A DNA stretch of 64,000 nucleotides from Aquiflexum gelatinilyticum (GTDB lineage Bacteria > Bacteroidota > Bacteroidia > Cytophagales > Cyclobacteriaceae). A program made the translations under genes and the position numbers. The notes below the pieces were generated by a model. It worked only from the letters and a program-made list of their open reading frames with translations, searched no databases and had not been told where the DNA came from. Location: assembly GCF_024741135.1 (NCBI RefSeq), contig NZ_JANSUY010000007.1:124001-188000 (forward strand), read 5' to 3'. Positions 8,319 to 14,959 of the stretch are shown here, piece by piece. Each line of letters begins with the position of its first letter. Positions within the stretch are counted from its first letter, which is position 1.

Positions 8319-8466
8319 TGTAAAAATGAGGAATCGATTTTCTATGTCATTAAGAATAATTTAAAGTTAATTTTGGTATGTGCATTCATCCGGATAAACA
8401 TATCAGAAAATAATGGAGTGGAGAAGATTTGTCCTAATCTAATGTTGATTAAAATAAATTCCTTTA

Positions 8467-9933
8467 TCAATTAGACTGCATCGGATCAAGCTCAAAAACA
8501 AATTCCGTAAAGGTGGAAGAATCAGAAAAGACCTGAATGGTGGAATCATGGACTTCCAATATTTTTTTGACAATGGCCAATCCCAAGCCTGATCCTTCAA
8601 TCCCTTTTTTGTCCCTATCGACCATGTAATACCTTTCAAAAAGTGAATCCAAATCCTTTTGTGGTATTCCCGAGCCTGTATTTTTGATACTCACACAGAC
8701 TTTGTAGGTAGTCTGACAATAAAAAGCTTTGAGCGTAATCTTTCCGTTTTCGGGAGCATATTTGACGGCATTGTCTATCAGGTTTTGGATCACCCGGTCC
8801 AATAAATAAAGATCAGCTTCCACGACAGGAAGGGAGGGCGAAATGTCTGCAACAAGGTCTATTTTTTTCGCTTTGGCCAATAGTTCAAATTTCAGACATG
8901 CATCAAAAAGCAATTCCTGAATTCGGAAGGGCTCCAGTTTTAACTGCATCTGACCGGATTCCAGCTTGGACAACTCAAATAAATCCGCGACCAATTTGGT
9001 AAGCCGGTCTGAGGAATCAGAGATTATTTTCAGGTATTGATCTCTTTCAGCTTCTGTGATCTGATCGCCTTTGATCATCATGGTTTCAACGTATCCGTTG
9101 ATTACTGCCAAAGGATTGCGGAGATCATGGGACACATTGGCGATCAATTCCCTTCTCAGGCTATCCACTTTTTTCAATTCATCCATATGGTGGAGGATAT
9201 TGTCGGCCATTTGGTTGAAGGTAGAGGCCAATACCGATAATTCTGAATTGGTCATTTTCTCAGGAATTCTTGCTTCCAAGTCTCCGTCTTTAAACTTCCG
9301 GACTGTGGCTACGATTTCCCTCAGGTTTTTTGTGAGCAGGATAGTCAAAAGTAAGGCGATCAATAAGGCTACGACCATGGTCACAATAAATGACTTCAGG
9401 GTCAGCTTCAGCCAATAACTGCCCAACAGTCCCGCGGCGGCCTCCTCAAACTTTTCACTAGCCAAAGTGATGTAAACATAGCCCAATAATTTTCCGTTTT
9501 CGGTCACTTCTGTTGCAGAGAAAATGGTCTGATATCCATTGGACCTTGGATCATCGCCAAGGATGAATTCTGAGCCTTTGGTTTGGATAAATTCCCGGAC
9601 AGGCTGGATATCGACTCTTTTGAGCTTGACCTTGGAATCCAAAACAACAAATGAGAGGATCTCGCCTTCGGGATCCAAAAGGTAAACCTCAATACTCGGA
9701 TTGACGGCCATCATGGAATGCATGATGACTCCCAATGCCTCTTCATTTACCTCACCGTTTTTGAAGGGCGGCGCTTCTTTGATCAGGTAATCCGCGATGG
9801 AAGCGTTGAGCTTTTGGGTGGTTTCGAGAAAATAATTTTTGGAAGCGATCGTGGTAATGATGATGTAGGCAAAGCCGACCACCATCATGACGAGTGTAAT
9901 CACTACAGAAATTCTCCAATAAAAACTTTTCAT
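8467..9933 (-). CDS. sensor histidine kinase (HAMP, HisKA, HATPase)
   Basis: I choose the ATG at 9933 (MKSFYWRISVV...), which places the first membrane span at residues 8-30; an in-frame ATG 57 bp further up would overlap the regulator gene. The 488-residue protein has a periplasmic loop of about 140 residues, a second span near 175-200, a HAMP linker, the phospho-acceptor His in VSHDLRNPLAVI, an N-box DNAVKYAP and the G-box GSGLGLAIVKKI. This is a classical EnvZ/PhoR-type kinase. It lies 28 bp downstream of its OmpR-type partner on the same strand. The periplasmic sensor loop matches no domain I recognise. Its partner may also act on the DM13 operon. Confidence 0.92.
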   Translation of the reverse strand: MKSFYWRISVVITLVMMVVGFAYIIITTIASKNYFLETTQKLNASIADYLIKEAPPFKNGEVNEEALGVIMHSMMAVNPSIEVYLLDPEGEILSFVVLDSKVKLKRVDIQPVREFIQTKGSEFILGDDPRSNGYQTIFSATEVTENGKLLGYVYITLASEKFEEAAAGLLGSYWLKLTLKSFIVTMVVALLIALLLTILLTKNLREIVATVRKFKDGDLEARIPEKMTNSELSVLASTFNQMADNILHHMDELKKVDSLRRELIANVSHDLRNPLAVINGYVETMMIKGDQITEAERDQYLKIISDSSDRLTKLVADLFELSKLESGQMQLKLEPFRIQELLFDACLKFELLAKAKKIDLVADISPSLPVVEADLYLLDRVIQNLIDNAVKYAPENGKITLKAFYCQTTYKVCVSIKNTGSGIPQKDLDSLFERYYMVDRDKKGIEGSGLGLAIVKKILEVHDSTIQVFSDSSTFTEFVFELDPMQSN

Positions 9934-9961
9934 AAAATCATGTTTTAGTATCCGCAAGTGT

Positions 9962-10660
9962 TTACCATTCGTCATTGAAGCGGTAACCAATCCCCCAAGT
10001 GGTCAGGATAAACCTTGGGTTGTTGGCATCGACTTCGATCTTGGATCTCAGCCGGTTGATGTGGGCGTTGACGGTGTGTTCATAGCCGCTGAAATCATAT
10101 CCCCAAATCAGCTCCAACAGTTCCGACCTGCTGTAACTTCTTCCCGGACTTTTGGCCAAAAGCATGATCAGGTCAAACTCCTTTGGGGTGAGGTCAATTC
10201 TTTTTTGGTTCAAAAGGACCTTCCTTCTTTTTTCATCGATTTCCAGGTTTTCATACCTGACGGCATCCTCATTTTTATTGCTCAGCAGGACAAATTGGTC
10301 TTGCCTTCTCATGATGGCTTTGACCCGGGCGATAAATTCCCTGATTTTGAATGGTTTGGTGATGTAATCATCCGCGCCCGATTCCAAGCCTATCACTTTG
10401 TCAATTTCTTCAGATTTGGCTGTAATCATCAGGATGGGGGTGAAATTGTCCAAGGCCCTGAGCTTTTGGCAAATGCTCAACCCGTCCATTTCGGGAAGCA
10501 TGATATCCAATATCATCAGGTCAAACTGTCCCGAGGAAGCGGATTCATAGCCTAAACGGCCATTGTTGGCTACCTGAATCTGATAACCCAAATCCTTGAG
10601 GTGGATCTGAATCAGTTGGCTGATATTTGGATCATCTTCGACTACCAATACCTTTTTCAT
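9962..10660 (-). CDS. OmpR/PhoB-family response regulator
   Basis: The 232-residue protein has a receiver domain with Asp52 as phosphorylation site (LMILDIMLPEMDG), acidic pocket VEDD, Thr in MITAKS and Lys in ITKPF. The winged helix at about 135-230 carries LTPKEFDLIMLLAKSPGR, EHTVNAHINRLRSKIE and ILTTWGIGYRF. It precedes the histidine kinase gene and both are read from the minus strand. A tandem TTCGTGA repeat with 11-bp period lies 43 bp upstream, suggesting autoregulation. The same motif lies at the same distance before the DM13 operon. Confidence 0.95.
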   Translation of the reverse strand: MKKVLVVEDDPNISQLIQIHLKDLGYQIQVANNGRLGYESASSGQFDLMILDIMLPEMDGLSICQKLRALDNFTPILMITAKSEEIDKVIGLESGADDYITKPFKIREFIARVKAIMRRQDQFVLLSNKNEDAVRYENLEIDEKRRKVLLNQKRIDLTPKEFDLIMLLAKSPGRSYSRSELLELIWGYDFSGYEHTVNAHINRLRSKIEVDANNPRFILTTWGIGYRFNDEW

Positions 10661-10702
10661 AATTGACTAGTTATAAATTCCAATAAAAGTAAACTGAAAT
10701 GT

Positions 10703-10720
10703 TCACGAAAGTATCACGAA
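10703..10720 (-). promoter_or_regulatory. candidate OmpR-type operator of the two-component system
   Basis: Read on the minus strand, two exact TTCGTGA heptamers are spaced by an 11-bp period and end 43 bp before the response-regulator ATG. The site pairs with the one at 5374-5391. Direct repeats of this period are typical of OmpR/PhoB-type binding; which protein binds here is inferred. Confidence 0.5.
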
Positions 10721-10798
10721 AAAATCTGTTCCATATAATGGCCTTGGAGGAATGATTCATCCTAATCCATATGGTCCTGGGAGGATGTTGATTTTTAA

Positions 10799-10835
10799 CC
10801 GCTATGTCCGCCAAGGTTTCACAAAGGGCCGCCAA
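10799..10835 (+). repeat. short dispersed repeat, copy 2 (CCGCnATG..AAGGTTTCnCAAAG)
   Basis: It matches 3598-3632 in order and spacing (CCGC, ATG, AAGGTTTC, CAAAG, CCGC). It lies beside the left edge of the A+T-rich insert. Confidence 0.55.
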
Positions 10836-11015
10836 GCTGTAATCCCAAAAAATCTATTTCTTCCATTCGTAAAAATACCCCGATCAAGGGATTTTTTGTT
10901 TGTCAAAGAAAAGGTAAGTTTGTGTTGGAAGGTTATTTCCAATAAATTTAAAAGTAATTGATATAAATAATTTTTTGGGAGAATCAAACAATGGGAAATT
11001 TAACAAAAAGCTTTT

Positions 11016-11948
11016 ATGATAAAACAAAACCCCTTTTCACTATATGATTTTTTAGGATATTTCATTCCAGGTGCAATTACGTTTTATATCATACTAATTT
11101 TAATGGTGGGAGATGATATTAATTCTATTCAAGATATAATCAAAATCGCTAGCGAAAACAAAGAATTTCAATTTGATAAAGCCCTTTTTTTTATTATCAT
11201 AAGCTATTGCCTTGGACACTTAATAAGCTATTTATCATCAATTACTATAGAAAATTTTGCAAATTGGAAATACGATTATCCTTCAAAATATTTATTAGGT
11301 TTAAATAGGGAACAGAAATATTTAATTAAAAAAGTAGAATGGCAAAAAAAAATGTTTAGAATACTCTTGGCAATAATTATACTTCCAGTTTCAATTTTAG
11401 ATTACATTCTTGGTGAATGGTTTTTATTCAAAAGATTTTATACTAAGAAACTAGATGATTTTTTAGTTAAAGTTATAAAAGAAAAAAAAATAGAATTACT
11501 TCAACAGTTATATCCGCTTAATTTTACAAGTATAGAAAATTATGATTTTCATAGAATAATTTCACATTACGTTTATGAGAATTCGAAAAATCATCAATTT
11601 AGGATGACTAACTATGTTTCCTTATATGGCTTTTTAAGGGCATTATGTTTAATATGTTGTTTCGTTTTTTGGTTATTTGCCTTCCGTGCATTACAAGAAA
11701 TTTGTATTTATTTAATGAATGTGGTCATTTATGAAAATTTCAACTTTTCAACTAAAGACTTTAATTGGGAATTATTTATTATTCTTATTTCATCATTTTT
11801 TATTTCCTATGTTTATTTTATGGGATTTATGAAGTTTTATAGAAGATATACATTAGAAGCCTATATGCTCGTTGCGATCGACCGCGAAATTGTAAATAAC
11901 TCAAAAAAATTTTCACCACCTATTAAAAAATTATTTTCAAAAAATTAA
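11016..11948 (+). CDS. hypothetical multi-span membrane protein, A+T-rich
   Basis: No family is recognised. The 310-residue protein starts with NPFSLYDFLGYFIPGA and has about five hydrophobic segments (near residues 13-34, 53-75, 110-130, 205-230 and 248-272), separated by Lys-rich stretches. The DNA is visibly more A+T-rich than its neighbours, and the codons are dominated by A/T third positions, as in the next gene but unlike the rest of the window. This suggests recent acquisition of both genes. Its partner 213 bp downstream has a HEPN-type motif. A membrane protein beside a HEPN protein recalls anti-phage gene pairs, but the role is not shown. Confidence 0.7.
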   Translation: MIKQNPFSLYDFLGYFIPGAITFYIILILMVGDDINSIQDIIKIASENKEFQFDKALFFIIISYCLGHLISYLSSITIENFANWKYDYPSKYLLGLNREQKYLIKKVEWQKKMFRILLAIIILPVSILDYILGEWFLFKRFYTKKLDDFLVKVIKEKKIELLQQLYPLNFTSIENYDFHRIISHYVYENSKNHQFRMTNYVSLYGFLRALCLICCFVFWLFAFRALQEICIYLMNVVIYENFNFSTKDFNWELFIILISSFFISYVYFMGFMKFYRRYTLEAYMLVAIDREIVNNSKKFSPPIKKLFSKN

Positions 11949-12121
11949 AAGCCTGCAAATGAAGTTGGTATATCAATATTTTGAATAAAAAAAGTTTTGT
12001 ATGATATTCATTACTATTGAAAATTTTATTTGAACAAACTTATTTTTTTAACTTTCTATACTTCTTAGAAATCTTAAGCTGAATAAAAAATAAGTGATGG
12101 AATCAATTAAACATATTTTAT

Positions 12122-12169
12122 ATGACTAAGGAGGAGGTAATGATTAATAAAGGGAGGGTAAATGAGTAA
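12122..12169 (+). promoter_or_regulatory. strong Shine-Dalgarno motifs and a 15-codon leader frame before the HEPN gene
   Basis: An ATG at 12122 opens a 15-codon frame that ends in TAA at 12167-12169, overlapping the HEPN-gene ATG at 12162. Inside it lie a purine-rich TAAGGAGGAGG (12127-12137) before a second ATG at 12140, and GGGAGG (12152-12157) four bases before the gene start. Such strong motifs are rare in front of Bacteroidota genes and are not seen elsewhere in this window. They may reflect a foreign origin or coupling through a leader peptide. Confidence 0.4.
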
Positions 12170-13484
12170 TTTAATATCTCCAACGCTTTTAATGAGAAAG
12201 CCAAATGAAAAAAAAGTGATTTTTAATGGATTCTGCAATTTGATTCACAAAGAAAATACTATTAAAACAAAAGTTAAGATTTTTTATGAGTGGATTCCTG
12301 ATATTAAAATTAAAATACATATTAAAAACATCCCTTTTATTATGGCACATTCATTTGCAGATTCTGGGGTAATAAAAGGGCCGAATTTTGAAATAACTAA
12401 ATTTTTTATTTCAAGTATAAGAGGTTTTATTAATGCCGATGTTACAGGCTATTTAGACGGAAACTTCAAGATTGGAGACATCAAAGAAAAACAGAAGATT
12501 TTTAAAATTGATTTTACATTATTGAATTTAAAAAGTTACTTCGGGAAAAATTTTTTTTATGAGAATTCAAAAGGAAAACATTGGTCACGAGGAGAGTTGA
12601 AGTTTTTTTCAAATTCTACTGAATTAAATATCCATCAATATTTTAAAGAAGAAACACAACAAGATTTGCTGAATAAGTATGGAGGATTTTTGTCCACACA
12701 TGGGGGGTGTATAATTTTTAAGGAAGGAATAAATCAATTTGAATATTCTTATTTCATAAAACGAATTGGATTGTTTTTTTCATTTATAAATGGAAGAAGA
12801 TCTTACCCAAATTTTTTGAAAATTTATGATATAAACGGAAAATTAATTTTAAGAGATTATACGACCTATTTTGTTGATAAAAATAAATATGTTAGTTCAT
12901 GGATTCCTCAAATTATAGATGCAGATTTCCAAGATTTATGGCCAAATTTTTTAGAACTAACAGAAAGTGAAGATGATTTTGAAAGAATGGACCTGATTAT
13001 TCATTGGTATTTAGAGGCTTTAAATAATTCCGGATTTATTAATGGATCAATCATCCTAATACAAAATTCATATGAATTGCTGTTTAACTGGATTTTTAAT
13101 GAGGAGAAAATTATAATTTCTTCTGATAGTTTAGAAAAAATTAGAGCCAGTGACAAACTCAGGCTTTTGCTTGATAAATTTGATCTTGAATTTAATCTTC
13201 CTGAAAAGTATTTAGAAAAATATAAAGATGAAATCAAGAAAGACCCAACTCTCAAAGATTTCCCATATCAATTCACTGAATTTAGAAATCATTTTGTTCA
13301 CTTTAAGATGTCCAAAAAATCGAAATTGAATAATAGACCTGAAGGATTTTCTTGGTCTCTACTCAATACTTCTATTTTTAACTTGGAACAAATTATTCTA
13401 AAAATATTAAGATATAAGGGAAAAATCAGATCAAGAGTACACAAAAATCTTTGGCGAGGCACAAATGAAATTGACTTAAAATAA
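12162..13484 (+). CDS. HEPN-motif protein of ApeA-like architecture
   Basis: The 440-residue protein is Lys/Ile/Asn-rich and A+T-rich in DNA. Its C-terminal helical part contains FRNHFVHF with Arg375 and His380 in R-x4-H spacing, which is the catalytic signature of HEPN ribonuclease domains. The preceding helices (LDLIIHWYLEALNNSG, IILIQNSYELLF) fit the same fold. The first 300 residues are strand-rich and resemble the N-terminal part of large two-part HEPN proteins such as ApeA; that likeness is by eye only. HEPN proteins often cut RNA in anti-phage or toxin-antitoxin systems. No antitoxin-like neighbour (MNT nucleotidyltransferase) is present. The upstream membrane-protein gene is the likely companion. 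Confidence 0.6.
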   Translation: MSNLISPTLLMRKPNEKKVIFNGFCNLIHKENTIKTKVKIFYEWIPDIKIKIHIKNIPFIMAHSFADSGVIKGPNFEITKFFISSIRGFINADVTGYLDGNFKIGDIKEKQKIFKIDFTLLNLKSYFGKNFFYENSKGKHWSRGELKFFSNSTELNIHQYFKEETQQDLLNKYGGFLSTHGGCIIFKEGINQFEYSYFIKRIGLFFSFINGRRSYPNFLKIYDINGKLILRDYTTYFVDKNKYVSSWIPQIIDADFQDLWPNFLELTESEDDFERMDLIIHWYLEALNNSGFINGSIILIQNSYELLFNWIFNEEKIIISSDSLEKIRASDKLRLLLDKFDLEFNLPEKYLEKYKDEIKKDPTLKDFPYQFTEFRNHFVHFKMSKKSKLNNRPEGFSWSLLNTSIFNLEQIILKILRYKGKIRSRVHKNLWRGTNEIDLK

Positions 13485-13534
13485 TTGGTTTTTCTACCCC
13501 GTCTGAGAGTAGTTTATACATTTTATTTAGGACT

Positions 13535-13614
13535 GGGTGGTGCCGATAGCTATCGGCATGTAATCCCACCCTTAAATTTTTTGGGATTTGAAATCCCGAT
13601 TCTGAGAAGTTCAA
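13535..13614 (+). repeat. hairpin repeat, fullest copy (two hairpins plus AATTCTGAGAAGTTCAA-like tail)
   Basis: It begins 50 bp after the HEPN gene. The outer stem GGGTGG/CCACCC encloses the inner palindrome GCCGATAGCTATCGGC. An A/T-rich spacer follows, then the palindrome GGGATTTGAAATCCC and the tail GATTCTGAGAAGTTCAA. Related copies lie at 16934-17006, 18938-19003, 22491-22530, 29209-29240 and, for the first hairpin only, 31562-31595. Base changes in the outer stem tend to occur on both sides, so the structure itself seems conserved. Confidence 0.75.
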
Positions 13615-13632
13615 TCCTTGGCTAATTCCCCA

Positions 13633-14062
13633 CTGAAAAAAATCCTGTATTCTTCTCAAGCCTCAAAAATGCCATTCTCTAGAACCGGGAGGCAGAAATA
13701 TTTTGCCCAAAGGGGGTACTTGCCAAGTGGAGGGGGGTACTTCCGAAGTACCCCCCCCCACTTCATTACCTACCCGAGTCACCTTTTTACCTACCCGTGT
13801 CACCTTTTTACTGACTCGGGTCGCCTTTTTACTGACACGGGTCGCCTTTTTGCTGACAGCGGTCGACTCGGAGGTGACACGTCTCACCTTTTTGCACCTC
13901 GCTGTCACCTTTTAGGTGACACGTCTCACCATTTTGGTAACTCGTGTCACCTTTTTGCTGACAGCGGTCGCCTCAGAGGTGACTCGTGTCGCCTTTTTGC
14001 TAAGCTGTGTCATCTTTTTGGCTCTCGCTGTCAGCTTTTAGGTGACTTGATGGTTCTCGGAA
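13633..14062. repeat. composite repeat element, long copy, with 21-bp minisatellite
   Basis: A conserved left flank (13633-13690, with GCCATTCT and AGAACCGGGAGG) leads into a G/C hairpin at 13727-13763 (GTGGAGGGGGGTACTTC and its complement). A tandem array of a 21-bp unit follows from 13770 to 14046, about 13 degenerate copies of CTGACnCGGGTCGCCTTTTT. The element ends in GGTTCTCGG, the inverse of the AGAACC in the left flank. A shorter copy with the same flanks lies at 31622-31880. The unit is seven codons long, so all frames give heptapeptide repeats (KKATRVS-like on the minus strand), but no start signal or normal gene context supports translation. Confidence 0.75.
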
Positions 14063-14087
14063 GTGGGTAAGGTGATATTTTTGGATA

Positions 14088-14123
14088 GACCTGTCAGGTT
14101 TTGGAAACCTTACAGGTCTTTTT
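14088..14123 (+). terminator. hairpin with T-run, GACCTGTCAGGTTT type
   Basis: The arms GACCTGTCAGGTTT and AAACCTTACAGGTC pair with one mismatch and are followed by five T residues. This motif recurs in Bacteroidota intergenic DNA. It lies just right of the composite repeat and could stop leftover + strand transcription before the minus-strand gene. Confidence 0.6.
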
Positions 14124-14139
14124 CTCAAAGTTTGGATAT

Positions 14140-14167
14140 AAAAAAACCGGACCTTTTCAGGTCCGGT
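14140..14167 (-). terminator. Rho-independent terminator of the minus-strand gene at 14205
   Basis: Read on the minus strand, ACCGGACC-TGAAAA-GGTCCGGT is followed by seven T residues. The stem is perfect and lies 37 bp after the stop codon at 14205. Confidence 0.88.
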
Positions 14168-14204
14168 GTAGTCTAAGTTCAAATCAAGGGTTAATCTTTT
14201 GCTT

Positions 14205-14675
14205 TTATCCGTTGTCGGATGGCTTCCTGCCTTGCTTCTCAAACCTCTTTCTGAGGTCTTCATAGATGGCTTTGGCATCGGGAGCATTCATTTTTGCAGC
14301 TTGCTTCACCGAATTGTAATAACTCAAGGCACCTTTATAGGCTTCCGACCCTGCTAGCATGGCAGTATCGCTCAAGGTGTCTTGGATCTGATCTACCATC
14401 CTCAACAATGGCATCAGTCCCGAAGTAGCATTCCAGTCTTTTTGAAGTTCCCCCAGACTGACATATGCGGGTAGAAATTCCGAATTGTTGACGGCATAGT
14501 CCATGACCTTGTCCACAAAAGGCTCTGTGCCGTCACTCATTTTTGGGATGGTTTTGCGCTGCTCGGGTGTGAGGGCGATGACATGGGGTGCCAATAGGCC
14601 CTGAATTTGCTGCAGGGCGGCCTTGATGGCCTGAAGATCCGCAGGTGGGATCTCGATGGAGATTCGATTTTCCAT
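14205..14675 (-). CDS. hypothetical helical protein, 156 residues
   Basis: I do not recognise a family. The protein has no signal peptide or membrane span and is predicted helical throughout, with PPADLQAIKAALQQIQGLLAP at the start and a charged tail (YEDLRKRFEKQGRKP). Its DNA composition is like the core genome, and a good terminator follows, so it is a real gene. The protein is probably cytosolic. It stands alone between the repeat element and the divergent FISUMP lipoprotein gene, about 285 bp from it. Confidence 0.7.
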   Translation of the reverse strand: MENRISIEIPPADLQAIKAALQQIQGLLAPHVIALTPEQRKTIPKMSDGTEPFVDKVMDYAVNNSEFLPAYVSLGELQKDWNATSGLMPLLRMVDQIQDTLSDTAMLAGSEAYKGALSYYNSVKQAAKMNAPDAKAIYEDLRKRFEKQGRKPSDNG

Positions 14676-14959
14676 TGATTGGATTGTTTAAAATGAAAGA
14701 ATATAACTGTAAGCACCTAGTACTTAGAACAAAATGTAGTTATTAAGGAAAAAATAAACAAGGGTTTAGGTAAAAATATTTGTGAACATTAGTTCAATGT
14801 CGTAAAATACCGTAGGAGGGAGGGTTTTTGGGATTTCTAGGCTAGTATTTCATGACCACTTTGGTTCAAATAATGATTTATCCGCCGGTAAAACTTTTTG
14901 GGAAGCTTTGATGGAACTGATCCATTTATTTTATATTTAAGCATATAATTTTGTCTTAT

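Larger units (their letters stand above)
10661..11015. other. gene-free gap with operator and one dispersed repeat
   Basis: This 355-bp gap between the divergent response-regulator gene and an A+T-rich membrane-protein gene contains the TTCGTGA operator and the short repeat at 10799-10835. I see no open frame with coding character in it. The base composition shifts to strongly A+T-rich from about 10900 onward, which marks the edge of the insert that follows. Confidence 0.6.

Noticed and set aside
8277-8474. 65-codon frame on the + strand
   Set aside because: It starts in a palindromic repeat, is low-complexity and overlaps the end of the histidine kinase gene.
13770-14046. Possible CRISPR array
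   Set aside because: Units are directly adjacent with no spacers and differ from each other, and no cas gene is present.
13618-14070. Open frames of 81 and 150 codons on both strands across the minisatellite
   Set aside because: The 21-bp period keeps all frames open by itself; there is no start signal, no normal neighbour pattern, and the second copy has a different length.
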